Below are positions 36,515-45,783 of a stretch of 64,000 nucleotides of DNA, in pieces. Both the position numbers and the translations under genes were made by a program. The stretch comes from Mycobacterium colombiense. GTDB lineage: Bacteria; Actinomycetota; Actinomycetes; Mycobacteriales; Mycobacteriaceae. The DNA lies in the NCBI RefSeq assembly GCF_001665835.1, contig NZ_LZSX01000073.1, positions 248,001-312,000 of the forward strand, read 5' to 3'. The notes beneath the pieces were generated by a model that saw only the letters and a list, made by a program, of their open reading frames with translations, was not told the DNA's origin and did not search any database. The first letter of the stretch is position 1, and each line of letters starts with the position of its first letter.

Positions 36515-36709
36515 ATGAAAGTGACTGTCGACCAAGATGTTTGCGCTTCCTCGGGCAACTGCGTGATGAATGCGCCCGAAGTGTTCGACCAGCGCGATGA
36601 CGACGGTGTCGTCGAACTGCTCAATCCCAATCCCACAGCCGAACAGGCCGAAGGGGCGCGGCGGGCGGCGGCGGCCTGCCCCGCGCTTGCCATCCACATC
36701 GAGGAATGA
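36515..36709 (+). CDS. [3Fe-4S]-type ferredoxin, P450 partner
   Basis: A 64-residue ferredoxin: 'VDQDVCASSGNCVMNAPEVF' and 'AAAACPALAIHIEE'. The three-Cys arrangement (with a non-Cys at the second position of the usual motif) is that of single-cluster [3Fe-4S] ferredoxins that reduce actinobacterial P450s. It lies one base before the P450 gene, so the two are a redox pair. The ferredoxin reductase must be supplied from elsewhere. Confidence 0.92.
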   Translation: MKVTVDQDVCASSGNCVMNAPEVFDQRDDDGVVELLNPNPTAEQAEGARRAAAACPALAIHIEE

Positions 36710-36710
36710 C

Positions 36711-37955
36711 ATGTCAGACACATTGACGAGCAGCGCGACAGCGCAGACCTCCGATATCCCGGACTACCCGATGGCCAGGGAGCCACGCTGCCCGTTCGCA
36801 CCGCCACCGGACGTCATGGCGCTGGCCGAGGCGAGGCCGATGTCCCGGGTGCGGATCTGGGACGGCAGCACGCCGTGGCTCATTACGGGCTACGAGCAAG
36901 TGCGCGAACTGTTTTCGGATTCACGGGTCAGCGTCGACGACCGCCAGCCCGGATTCCCGCACTGGAACGAAGGCATGCTGTCCACGGTGCACAAGCGCCC
37001 GCGGTCGGTGTTCACCGCCGACGGTGAGGAGCACACCCGATTCCGGCGCATGCTGTCGAAGCCCTTCACATTCAAGCGAGTCGAAAATCTGCGCCCGACC
37101 ATCCAGCAGATCACCGACGAGCACATCGACGCGATCCTCGCCGGACCTCAGCCCGCCGACATCGTCACCGCGCTGGCGCTCCCGGTGCCCTCGCTGGTGA
37201 TCAGCCAGCTGCTGGGCGTTCCCTACGAAGACGCCGACATGTTCCAGCACCACGCCAACGTCGGCCTCGCGCGTTACGCCACGGGTGAAGACACCGTCAA
37301 AGGCGCGATGAGCCTGAACAAATACCTCGCCCAGCTGGTCGAAGCCAAGATGGAGAATCCGGCTGAGGACGCGGTTTCCGACCTCGCCGAGCGGGTGAAG
37401 GCCGGCGAGCTCAGCGTGAAGGAGGCCGCGCAGCTGGGCACCGGGCTGCTGATCGCCGGACATGAGACCACCTCGAACATGATCGGGCTCGGCGTGCTCG
37501 CCCTGCTGGTAAACCCCGACCAGCTGGCCGTCATCCGCGATGCCGAAGATCCGAAGGTCGTCGCCAGCGCGGTGGAAGAACTCCTGCGCTACCTCAGCAT
37601 CATTCAGAACGGTCAGCGCCGCGTCGCGCTCGAAGACATCCACATCGCCGGCGAGACGATCCGTGCCGGCGAGGGCATCATCATCGATCTGGCCCCGGCC
37701 AACTGGGATGCGGACGCGTTCGCCGAACCGGACCGACTGTACCTGCACCGCTCGGGCGCCGACCGCAACGTCGCGTTCGGCTACGGACGGCATCAATGCG
37801 TGGGGCAGCAGCTGGCCCGCGCCGAGCTGCAGATCGTCTTCCACACGCTCGCCCGGCGCATTCCCACGCTGCAACTTGCCATTCCGATCGAGGAGGTTCC
37901 GTTCAAGGATGACCGACTCGCCTACGGCGTCTACGAACTGCCGGTGACCTGGTAG
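36711..37955 (+). CDS. Cytochrome P450
   Basis: A 414-residue soluble P450: I-helix 'GLLIAGHETTSNM', K-helix ExxR in 'VEELLRYLS', and heme loop 'FGYGRHQCVGQQLARAEL' with the proximal Cys. The overall pattern is that of CYP105/CYP107-like class I enzymes. ATG at 36711 is one base after the ferredoxin stop. It probably performs the initiating hydroxylation of the pathway encoded downstream. I cannot assign a CYP family from sequence alone. Confidence 0.93.
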   Translation: MSDTLTSSATAQTSDIPDYPMAREPRCPFAPPPDVMALAEARPMSRVRIWDGSTPWLITGYEQVRELFSDSRVSVDDRQPGFPHWNEGMLSTVHKRPRSVFTADGEEHTRFRRMLSKPFTFKRVENLRPTIQQITDEHIDAILAGPQPADIVTALALPVPSLVISQLLGVPYEDADMFQHHANVGLARYATGEDTVKGAMSLNKYLAQLVEAKMENPAEDAVSDLAERVKAGELSVKEAAQLGTGLLIAGHETTSNMIGLGVLALLVNPDQLAVIRDAEDPKVVASAVEELLRYLSIIQNGQRRVALEDIHIAGETIRAGEGIIIDLAPANWDADAFAEPDRLYLHRSGADRNVAFGYGRHQCVGQQLARAELQIVFHTLARRIPTLQLAIPIEEVPFKDDRLAYGVYELPVTW

Positions 37956-38000
37956 CCCAGCTCGCTACTTATCAAAATTGCGGATCCGAACGGAGGGTCA

Positions 38001-39170
38001 ATGATGACGACTCGAACAAGCACGCTCTACCCACCCGGAGGTTATGGCGCCCCGAAGGATCGGCGTGGCCACGCCGTCGGCAGCGACATCGGCCTGCCGC
38101 AGGGGACCGTGGTCTTCTCGGCCGACAACCACATCTCGCTCGCGGATGACATCTTCTACCAACGCTTCCCAGACGACCTGAAGGACAAGGCGCCGCGGAT
38201 CTGGTACGAGGACGGCGCCTACCAAGTCGGCCGCAAGGGACAGTCGTTCCTGCCGGGCGATTTCAGCGCCGTGCTGATGCAGTACGACGACCTGCCCGGC
38301 GCTGCGAGCACCAACATCGAGGCCCGGATCCAAGAACTGCACGACGACGGCGTCGAGAAGGAACTGGCGTTCCCCAACGCGGTGCTGGCTCTGTTTCACT
38401 ACCCGGACAAGCAGCTTCGCGAGCTCGCCTTCCGCATCTACAACGAATACATCGCGGAGTTGCAGGAGCGCTCGAACGGCCACTTCTACGGCGCCGGGCT
38501 GATCAACTGGTGGGACCCGCAGGGTGCCCGCAAGACGCTGGCCGAGCTGAAGTCATTGGGAATCAAGACCTTCCTGCTGCCGCTCAACCCCGGCAAGGAT
38601 GACGACGGCAACATCATCGACTACGGCAGCACCGCAATGAAGCCGGTCTGGGACGAGATCGAGGCCGCAGGCCTTCCCGTGACGCACCACATCGGCGAGA
38701 CCCCGCCGAAAACCCCTTGTCAGTTCAACAGCGTGGTGGTCGGCATGATGATCAACATCGACGGCTTCCGCGAGCAGTTCGCCAAGTACCTCTTCACCGG
38801 AATCCTCGATGATCATCCCGGGCTGCGAATCGGCTGGTTCGAGGGCGGCATCGCCTGGGTGCCTTGGGCTTTGCAGGATGCCGACCACCTGATGGGGTCG
38901 TACCAACACATGTTCAACCGGACCCTCGAGCACGAACCGCGCTACTACTGGGACACCCACATGAGCGCATCGTTCATGGTCGATCCGCTGGGCCTGCGGC
39001 TGATCGACCAGATCGGGGTGGACAAGGTGATGTGGTCCAGCGACTATCCACACAACGAGAGCACCTACGGCTATTCCGAGAAATCGCTGAAATCCGTTGT
39101 GGACGCCGTGGGTCCGGAGAACGCGGTGAAGATCGTCAGCGACAACATCACGAAGTTCCTGGGTCTGTAG
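38001..39170 (+). CDS. Amidohydrolase_2 (ACMSD-like) family protein
   Basis: A 389-residue protein of the amidohydrolase-2 superfamily. 'VVFSADNHISLADDIF' replaces the usual DxHxH-type strand with 'DNH', 'VTHHIGET' offers the strand-5 His, and 'VMWSSDYPHNESTYGYSE' the C-terminal Asp/His. GGAGGG precedes two ATG codons (38001 and 38004). Its stop overlaps the start of the M24 gene (TAGTG). It is more distant from the paralogues at 932 and 57365 than those are from each other. Reaction unknown. Confidence 0.85.
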   Translation: MMTTRTSTLYPPGGYGAPKDRRGHAVGSDIGLPQGTVVFSADNHISLADDIFYQRFPDDLKDKAPRIWYEDGAYQVGRKGQSFLPGDFSAVLMQYDDLPGAASTNIEARIQELHDDGVEKELAFPNAVLALFHYPDKQLRELAFRIYNEYIAELQERSNGHFYGAGLINWWDPQGARKTLAELKSLGIKTFLLPLNPGKDDDGNIIDYGSTAMKPVWDEIEAAGLPVTHHIGETPPKTPCQFNSVVVGMMINIDGFREQFAKYLFTGILDDHPGLRIGWFEGGIAWVPWALQDADHLMGSYQHMFNRTLEHEPRYYWDTHMSASFMVDPLGLRLIDQIGVDKVMWSSDYPHNESTYGYSEKSLKSVVDAVGPENAVKIVSDNITKFLGL

Positions 39171-40423
39171 TGACGACGTTCGCGCAACTGGATACCAACA
39201 CCGGCAACGGACCGGTGATCCCGGAAACGGCCGACCTGGCTCGCCTGCGCCGCGAGACGGGGGCCCGGCTGCGTTCGGCGATGGCCGAGCGCGGGGTCGA
39301 CGCGATGATCCTGCTGGGCAACAACGCGGTGGTCTACGCCACCGGTGCCAGCTGGCCGCTCGGCGACGCCGGATTGTCCTACGTCGAACGGCCGGTGGCC
39401 GTGGTGCTCGTCGACGACGAACGGCCGCACCTGTTCCTGCCCTTCCGCGAGGGGGCCTCGCGGGAGTCGGACTTGCCCGCCGACCACTTGCACGGGCCCG
39501 TTTACCTCGAATTCGACGAGGGTGTGCAGCATTTCGCGCGTCAGCTGGCCGACCTCATTCCGGCCGACGCGGTAGTCGCGGTCGACGAGTTCACCGGCGC
39601 CATGTCGCGCGCCGCGAAGCTCCTGTTCCCGGGCGGCGCACCCGTTGACGCCGCGGCCATCGTCAGCGCCGCCAAGTCGGTGAAAACGCCGGACGAATTG
39701 TCCTGCATGCGCACCGCGATCCGGATCACCGACGAAGCGATGGTCGAGGTCCAGAAGAGCCTGGCCCCAGGAATCCGTCAAATCGATTTGTCGGCAAGCT
39801 TTTTGCGCCGAGCATTCGAGCTGGGAGCCACGGCCAGCATGCTCGAGCCGATCTGGCAGGTGATGCCGCCGAGTAAGGCCGAGGGAGTGTGGACCACACA
39901 CGGCGATTTGGCCCTGCCGCTGCTGACCACCGAGCGCGAGTTGGCCGAAGGTGATGTGCTGTGGACCGATGTCAGCATCACCTATCAGGGCTACTGCTCC
40001 GACTTCGGGCGTACCTGGATCGTCGGGCGGGACCCGTCGCCCCGCCAGCAGGCGCAGTTCGACAAGTGGTTCGAGATCATGAGTGCAGTCCTCGGTGTCA
40101 CCAAGGCCGGCGCCACCGCGGCGGATCTGGGCCGGGCGGCCATCAAGGCGAACGGCGGCACCAAGCCGTGGCTGCCGCACTTCTACCTAGGCCACGGCAT
40201 CGGGGTCAATGCCGCCGAAATGCCGATGATCGGAACCGATCTCGGGCAGGAGTTCGACGAGAACTTCGTCCTGCGAGCCGGGATGGTGCTGGTGCTGGAA
40301 CCGGTGGTGTGGGAAGACGGCACCGGCGGCTACCGCAGCGAGGAGGTCCTGGTGATTACCGAGGAAGGCTGGATCCGTTTGACCGACTACCCCTATGACC
40401 CCTATGGCTCCCATGTCAGTTGA
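39170..40423 (+). CDS. M24 metallopeptidase-family protein (Xaa-Pro dipeptidase-like), metal site intact
   Basis: A 417-residue pita-bread-fold protein with creatinase-type N-terminal domain. All five metal ligands are present: Asp in 'WTDVSITYQ', Asp in 'CSDFGRTW', His in 'YLGHGIG', Glu in 'VLEPVVW' and Glu in 'RSEEVLV'. GTG at 39170 overlaps the amidohydrolase stop. The family cleaves Xaa-Pro peptides or C-N bonds. In a catabolic operon an amide- or imide-cleaving role is as likely as a peptidase role. It is followed by a paralogue that has lost the metal site. Confidence 0.85.
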   Translation: MTTFAQLDTNTGNGPVIPETADLARLRRETGARLRSAMAERGVDAMILLGNNAVVYATGASWPLGDAGLSYVERPVAVVLVDDERPHLFLPFREGASRESDLPADHLHGPVYLEFDEGVQHFARQLADLIPADAVVAVDEFTGAMSRAAKLLFPGGAPVDAAAIVSAAKSVKTPDELSCMRTAIRITDEAMVEVQKSLAPGIRQIDLSASFLRRAFELGATASMLEPIWQVMPPSKAEGVWTTHGDLALPLLTTERELAEGDVLWTDVSITYQGYCSDFGRTWIVGRDPSPRQQAQFDKWFEIMSAVLGVTKAGATAADLGRAAIKANGGTKPWLPHFYLGHGIGVNAAEMPMIGTDLGQEFDENFVLRAGMVLVLEPVVWEDGTGGYRSEEVLVITEEGWIRLTDYPYDPYGSHVS

Positions 40424-41540
40424 AGTTTGCCCTGACGAGCGCACGCTGCGCTCGGGGCGCCGCCAGCGGGCGCTGGCTCAGATGGCGGCACACGATCTCG
40501 ACGTCCTGGTCCTCGGCCGCCAGGCCAACGTCCGTTACGTGACCGGGGCACCGCAACTGTGGGTCGCCGGCACCCGGCCGTTCGGCCCGACCTGCGTGCT
40601 GGTGCGTGAGACCGGCGCCGTGCACCTCCTCAGCACGTGGGACGAGGGCGTTCCCGAGGACATCCCGCACGAGAACCTCTACGGCATCTCGTGGAACCCG
40701 ATGAACACGATGTCCGCCCTGCAGCGAATCGACGGCGCGGCGACCGCACGGCGCGTCGGAACCGACGCGCTCTCACCGGTTTTCGCGCAGCTCCTGCCGA
40801 CCGCATTTCCGAACGCACAGCTGGTCGACGGCGAGCTCGCCATGCGGGCCGCGCGCCGCATCAAGACGGACGAGGAGATCGCCGCGCTACGCGAGTCCAT
40901 CGCGGTGGCCGAGTCTGCGCTGGCGGCCGCGGTCTCCGAGCTGCGGCCGGGCGTAACCGAACAGGCGCTGGCCGGCGTCTCGCTCGAAGCCTCCTCGGCC
41001 GGCGGTGTTAGCACACCATCGAATCAAGATGTCGCATGGGTGACGTCGCGCACGCACCCCTGGCGGCGCGCCCACGGTGACGGCCGTATTCGGGACGGCG
41101 ACCTGGTGGCGTTCTCCGCCGGAGTGCTGGCGGGAGGCTATGTCGGCGAAGTGGGCCGCACCTGGCCCGCCGACAACCGACACGTGCCCGGCGGCGCGGC
41201 GGCCCTGCACGGGCGATGGGAACGCCTGTGGGACAAGCTGATTACCGCCTGTGGGCCCGGCGCGGGCGCGACCGAACTGCTCGAAGCCTACCGGGCCGCG
41301 GACGAGCCCGAGCCGCCGATGCCGGTGGCCCGCGGCCTGGGCATGGGGTTCGACCCACCCGTGGTGTCCAAGCACTTGCCTACCACCGCGGCCGACGAAC
41401 GTCTGGAGCCCGGGATGGTGCTGGCTGTGACGGGCTACGTGTGGGAAGAAGGAGTCGGCGCGGTATTCGGGCGAGAAGCGGTCCTGATCACCGCGGACGG
41501 ACCCGAAGTGCTCACCGCGAGCCCGTTCTGGCAGCCGTAG
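40395..41540 (+). CDS. M24-family protein lacking most metal ligands
   Basis: A 381-residue paralogue of the previous gene, overlapping it by 11-29 bp. Three in-frame ATG codons (40395, 40404, 40413) are possible. Aligned by eye against its neighbour, the first Asp is Ser ('AFSAGVLAG'), the second is Glu ('VGEVGRTW'), His is Leu ('RGLGMGF') and the first Glu is Thr ('AVTGYVW'). Only the last Glu remains ('GREAVLI'). It cannot bind two metals in the usual way. It may act like creatinase, a metal-free M24 enzyme, or as a non-catalytic partner of the intact paralogue. Confidence 0.85.
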   Translation: MTPMAPMSVEVCPDERTLRSGRRQRALAQMAAHDLDVLVLGRQANVRYVTGAPQLWVAGTRPFGPTCVLVRETGAVHLLSTWDEGVPEDIPHENLYGISWNPMNTMSALQRIDGAATARRVGTDALSPVFAQLLPTAFPNAQLVDGELAMRAARRIKTDEEIAALRESIAVAESALAAAVSELRPGVTEQALAGVSLEASSAGGVSTPSNQDVAWVTSRTHPWRRAHGDGRIRDGDLVAFSAGVLAGGYVGEVGRTWPADNRHVPGGAAALHGRWERLWDKLITACGPGAGATELLEAYRAADEPEPPMPVARGLGMGFDPPVVSKHLPTTAADERLEPGMVLAVTGYVWEEGVGAVFGREAVLITADGPEVLTASPFWQP

Positions 41541-41542
41541 CC

Positions 41543-42538
41543 ATGCCCGAGCCCTCGGAGCCGGCGGCCGAAGAGATCATCCGGTACCACAAAGACGCCG
41601 CGACGCGGATCGCCACGATCACGTTCGACCGGCCGGACTATCTCAACGCGCCAACGGTCGCCGCACGCCTGCGCTACACGGACTTGTTGCACCGGGCCGG
41701 CATTGACGACGACGTCAAGGTTCTGGTGGTCCGCGGAGCGGGTGACGACCTCGGTTCCGGCGCGGACCTGACCGAGGTCATGCGGATGCGTGACGCGCCG
41801 GACCAGAGCCCGCGGCTTGCCGAATACCGGATCGGCGCCGACGAAGTCCGGTATCCGCCGCAGGGTTCATTCCGCAACGGCGCCACCCTGGGCCAGTGGT
41901 ACGCCAACCCGAACTCGGGCATCCGCGGCCTGCAGGACTTCAAGAAGATCTCCATCCTGGAGGCCAAGGGCTACTGCTACGGCTGGCACTTCTACCAGGC
42001 CGCCGATGCCGATCTGGTCATCTCCAGCGACGACGCGCTGTTCGGGCATCCCTCGTTCCGCTACTACGGCTGGGGTCCCCGGATGTGGTGGTGGGCGCAG
42101 ACCATGGGTATTCGCAAGTTCCAGGAAATGGTGTTCACCGGAAGGGCTTTCACCGCCGCCGAGATGTATGACTGCAACTTCCTCAACAGTGTGGTGCCGC
42201 GGGACGAACTCGAGGCAGAGGTGGAGAGATACGCGTTGGCCTGCGCGAGTAACCGCCCTACCGACACGGTGTTCATGCAGAAGGTTTTCTTCGAGATCAT
42301 GAAGCAGTTTCAGGGCGAATACCTCGGCAGCATGCTCAGCGGCGTCTTCGAGTCGATGGGCGCCAGCGTGCGCCCGGATGGCGGCGACGAGCTGATGCTC
42401 GACGACGCGATGAAGCGGGGTCTGGGCGACGCGGTCAAGGACAACGACGACAAGTTCCCCCCCGAATGGCGGCTGAGCAAGAAGGCGCGCAAGAAGGCGC
42501 GTGCCGACAAGGGCACCGAAGCGAAGAGAAAGAAATAG
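41543..42538 (+). CDS. Enoyl-CoA hydratase/isomerase-like protein (long crotonase)
   Basis: A 331-residue crotonase-superfamily protein, longer than the usual ~260. 'VLVVRGAGDDLGSGADLTEVM' forms the first oxyanion segment. 'SILEAKGYCYGWHFYQAADADLVISSDDALFGHPSFRYYGWGP' is a divergent second segment. An insertion of about 40 residues separates them, and the C-terminus is a Lys-rich tail. ATG at 41543 is two bases after the M24 stop, and its stop overlaps the CoA-transferase start (TAGTG). Possibly a ring-opening or ring-forming crotonase rather than a simple hydratase. Confidence 0.87.
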   Translation: MPEPSEPAAEEIIRYHKDAATRIATITFDRPDYLNAPTVAARLRYTDLLHRAGIDDDVKVLVVRGAGDDLGSGADLTEVMRMRDAPDQSPRLAEYRIGADEVRYPPQGSFRNGATLGQWYANPNSGIRGLQDFKKISILEAKGYCYGWHFYQAADADLVISSDDALFGHPSFRYYGWGPRMWWWAQTMGIRKFQEMVFTGRAFTAAEMYDCNFLNSVVPRDELEAEVERYALACASNRPTDTVFMQKVFFEIMKQFQGEYLGSMLSGVFESMGASVRPDGGDELMLDDAMKRGLGDAVKDNDDKFPPEWRLSKKARKKARADKGTEAKRKK

Positions 42539-44967
42539 TGACGCCACACCGCGTCGAACCGCCACTGGACGGCTATACGGTGATCGATTTGTCCACCGGT
42601 ATAGCCGGCGCCTACTGCACCAAGCTGCTCGCCGACGGCGGTGCCGGTGTCGTGAAAATCGAGTCACCCGAGGGTGATCCGCTGCGCCGGTGGTCGGCAT
42701 CGGGTGCCGCCGTCCCGGCCGGCGGTGACGGCGCCCTGTTCAGCTTCCTGGCCGGGGCGAAACACAGTGTCGTCGCGGATCTCGCCGGCGACGCCGACGC
42801 CCAACTGGTGAATCGGCTGCTCGCGTTTGCGGACGCGGTGGTGTGGTCGGCCGGCTCGAAAGTGGCCGAGCACCCGGACTTTACGCCGGACGCCATCCGC
42901 CGCCGCCACCCGCATCTCACCGTCACCTCGATCACACCGTTCGGGCTGGAAGGCCCCTGGCGAGACCGCGCCGCGACCGAGTTCACCCTGCAGGCGTGGT
43001 CGGGCGGGATCGTCGGTCTCGGCCGCGGGGAGCAGGAGCGTGCGCCCGTCTTCGTCGGCGGTCAGGTCGGTGAGTACCTGTCCGGGGTCTACGCCAGCGC
43101 TGCCACCCTGGCGTCGCGCTGGCGCCGAATCGACGGCGGGGCAGGCGAACTGCTGGACCTATCGATGCTCGAGACACAGATTCTGTGCCTCACCTATTAC
43201 CCGGTGTCCTACTTCGAACTGCTCGGCCGGCCGTGGCGAGACATGCGACGGCCGACCATTCCGGGGGTGGCCCAGGCCAAGGATGGGCTGGTGGATCTCG
43301 GTTGCGGGACCGCGCAGCAGTGGTTCGACCTGTGCGCGATGGTAGGCCACCCGGAGTGGATCGATGAGGAATCGCCGCTGTCGATCACCGAGCAGGCCAA
43401 CATCCACGCCGAGGAGCTCTTCTCCTGGCTGGCCGAGACGCCGGTTGACGAAATCCGGGAACTGGCCTCGGCATTCCGTATTCCCAATGCGCCGGTAGCC
43501 AACGGCGCCAACGTTACTTCCTTCGATCAGTTCGTGGAGCGCGATTCATTCGCACGCAATCCGCGCGATGGCTTCCGGCAGCCGAGCCACCCGTATCGCC
43601 TGCGGCCCGCGCGATTGCGCGCGCCGCAGCCGGCCCCGCGGCTGGGCGAGCACACCGAGCACTACCGCGCCGGACCCCTTCCGGCGCGGCCGGCGCCGAC
43701 CGGCGCAGCGAAAGCGCTGCCGCTCAGCGGCATTCGCGTGCTGGACATGACGACGTTCTGGGCAGGCCCGTGCTGCACCCATTCGCTGGCGTTGCTCGGC
43801 GCCGAGGTCATCCATGTCGAGTCGACCCGCCGTCCCGATGGCACCCGGATGATCGCGGGCATACCGATCACCGAGGACCAGTGGTGGGAGAAGTCGCCGA
43901 TCTTCGAGGCCCTCAACACCAACAAGAAGGGCCTGACCCTGGACCTGCAGAGTTCGAGGGGCCGGGAGTTACTGCGCGAGCTCATCGCCACGTGCGATGT
44001 GGTGGTGGAGAATTTCACCCCGCGGGTGCTGGACCAGATCGGGCTGGATTTCGCCACGGTGCAATCGATTCGGCCGGACACCGTGATGGTGCGGATGCCC
44101 GGCTTCGGCCTCGAAGGCCCGTGGCGGGACAACCCCGCTTTCGCCTACGTCATCGAATCCGCATCCGGTGTGAGTTGGCTTACCGGCTATCCGGATCGAA
44201 CGCCCTATGACCCGTATTCGATCGGTGACCCGAACGCGGGCGTGCACGCGCTCAACGCGATACTGCTCGCGCTCGAGCACCGGCGCCGCACCGGCGAGGG
44301 CGTGTTCGTCGAGGCGGCGATGGTCGATGCCGCCCTGAGCATCGCGGCCGAGCAGGTGATCGAATACACGGCGTACGGGGCGCTGCTGGAGCGGGCCGGC
44401 AACAGGGGACCGACCGCCGCGCCGCAGAACCTCTACCTCAGCGCCGACATCGACGAATTCGGCCGGCTCGACAGCTGGGTCGCCATCGCGGTGGCCACCG
44501 ACGATCAGTGGGACAGTCTGTGCCGGGCACTCGGATCACCCTCCTGGGCAACCGATCCCAAGCTATCCACCGAATCCGGCCGGCGCACACACCACGATGC
44601 CATCGACGAGCAACTCGCCGCCTGGTGCGGGCACCGCAGCCGCGACGACATCGTCGCGACTCTGTGGGACGCCGGCGTACCGGTCGCCAAAGTCATGCAA
44701 CCGCACCGCCAACCCGAGCTGGAACAGTTGGCGTTCCGGGATTTCTTCGAAGAGGTCGACCATCCGGTCAACGGCCCGGCTAGGCTCAGCAGCGTGCCGA
44801 TGAGGTTCTCAGCCGGGCCCCACAAGTTCCACACCGAGCACGCGCCGCTGCTGGGGCAGCACAACCATGAGCTGCTGTCCGGGCTGGGCCTGTCCGATCC
44901 GGAGATCGCCGGCCTGGAAGCCGACGGCGTGATCGGCAGCGCGCCGGCCATGCGCGCGAGGAGCTGA
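42538..44967 (+). CDS. Double-domain CaiB/BaiF (class III) CoA transferase
   Basis: An 809-residue protein made of two tandem class III CoA-transferase domains (roughly residues 10-380 and 395-800). Each begins with 'DGYTVIDLSTGIAGAYCTKLLADGGAGVVKIE' or 'IRVLDMTTFWAGPCCTHSLALLGAEVIHVE' type segments. The catalytic-Asp strand is visible in the first domain as 'LLDLSMLE'. The equivalent in the second reads 'FVEAAMVD', with Glu in place of Asp. The enzyme would move CoA from a donor acyl-CoA to a pathway acid. No CoA ligase is present in this operon, so it likely provides activation. GTG start coupled to the crotonase stop. Confidence 0.88.
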   Translation: MTPHRVEPPLDGYTVIDLSTGIAGAYCTKLLADGGAGVVKIESPEGDPLRRWSASGAAVPAGGDGALFSFLAGAKHSVVADLAGDADAQLVNRLLAFADAVVWSAGSKVAEHPDFTPDAIRRRHPHLTVTSITPFGLEGPWRDRAATEFTLQAWSGGIVGLGRGEQERAPVFVGGQVGEYLSGVYASAATLASRWRRIDGGAGELLDLSMLETQILCLTYYPVSYFELLGRPWRDMRRPTIPGVAQAKDGLVDLGCGTAQQWFDLCAMVGHPEWIDEESPLSITEQANIHAEELFSWLAETPVDEIRELASAFRIPNAPVANGANVTSFDQFVERDSFARNPRDGFRQPSHPYRLRPARLRAPQPAPRLGEHTEHYRAGPLPARPAPTGAAKALPLSGIRVLDMTTFWAGPCCTHSLALLGAEVIHVESTRRPDGTRMIAGIPITEDQWWEKSPIFEALNTNKKGLTLDLQSSRGRELLRELIATCDVVVENFTPRVLDQIGLDFATVQSIRPDTVMVRMPGFGLEGPWRDNPAFAYVIESASGVSWLTGYPDRTPYDPYSIGDPNAGVHALNAILLALEHRRRTGEGVFVEAAMVDAALSIAAEQVIEYTAYGALLERAGNRGPTAAPQNLYLSADIDEFGRLDSWVAIAVATDDQWDSLCRALGSPSWATDPKLSTESGRRTHHDAIDEQLAAWCGHRSRDDIVATLWDAGVPVAKVMQPHRQPELEQLAFRDFFEEVDHPVNGPARLSSVPMRFSAGPHKFHTEHAPLLGQHNHELLSGLGLSDPEIAGLEADGVIGSAPAMRARS

Positions 44968-44973
44968 TCGACC

Positions 44974-45783
44974 ATGGCAATCGATCCCTCGAACATTCTG
45001 CTCACCGGCCGGGTGGCCGTGGTGACCGGTGGGGGAGCCGGCATCGGGCGCGGCATCGCTACCGGCATGGCGGCATTCGGTGCTCGGGTGGCGATCTGGG
45101 AGCGCGACCCGGAGACCTGTGCGCAGGCAGCCGAATCCATTGGCGCCCTGGGCATCGTCACCGATGTTCGAGACGGTGAGCAGGTGGACGCCGCACTGCA
45201 GCGGACCGGCGCCGAACTCGGCACACCCACGATCCTGGTCAACAACGCCGGCGGCGTGTTCTCCTCGCCGCTGCTGGAGACCAGCGAAAACGGCTGGGAC
45301 GCACTCTATCGCGCAAACCTGCGCCACGTGCTGCTGTGCAGCCAGCGGATCGCCCGGCAGATGGTGTCCGCGAACGTGCCCGGCAGCATCATCTCGCTCA
45401 CCTCGATCGAGGGCGTACGAGCCGCACCGGGCTACGCGGCATACGCCGCCGCCAAGGCCGGTGTAATCAACTACACCAAGACCGCGGCGCTGGAACTGGC
45501 CCCGCACAACATCCGCGTCAATGCGATAGCGCCGGATATCACGCTCACCGAAGGGCTGGCGAACCTTGGCGGCGATGCCGCCACGACCGCCATAGGCAAC
45601 ATCGTGCCGCTGGGGCGTCCCGGCCATGTCGACGAAATCGCGAGTGCCGCAGTGTTTCTGGCCTCTGACATGTCGGCCTACCTGACCGGCCAGACGCTAC
45701 ACGTCGACGGCGGCACCCAGGCCTCCAGTGGCTGGTATCACGACCCGCAGACCGGCGACTACCGGCTGGGGCCGACGAGCTAG
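44974..45783 (+). CDS. Short-chain dehydrogenase/reductase
   Basis: A 269-residue classical SDR ('VTGGGAGIGRG', 'NNAGGVF', Ser in 'SLTSIEGV', 'YAAAKAG', 'GQTLHVDGG') with GAGGAG before the ATG. It is the last gene of the P450/CoA-transferase series. It probably oxidises a hydroxyacyl-CoA or cyclic alcohol made by the crotonase. Its stop codon shares the tetranucleotide CTAG with the stop of the convergent SDR. Confidence 0.9.
   Translation: MAIDPSNILLTGRVAVVTGGGAGIGRGIATGMAAFGARVAIWERDPETCAQAAESIGALGIVTDVRDGEQVDAALQRTGAELGTPTILVNNAGGVFSSPLLETSENGWDALYRANLRHVLLCSQRIARQMVSANVPGSIISLTSIEGVRAAPGYAAYAAAKAGVINYTKTAALELAPHNIRVNAIAPDITLTEGLANLGGDAATTAIGNIVPLGRPGHVDEIASAAVFLASDMSAYLTGQTLHVDGGTQASSGWYHDPQTGDYRLGPTS

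Noticed and set aside
45780-45783. Shared CTAG stop tetranucleotide of two convergent SDR genes
   Set aside because: TAG is read on both strands within CTAG. It is tidy but expected by chance in compact genomes and does not indicate a function.
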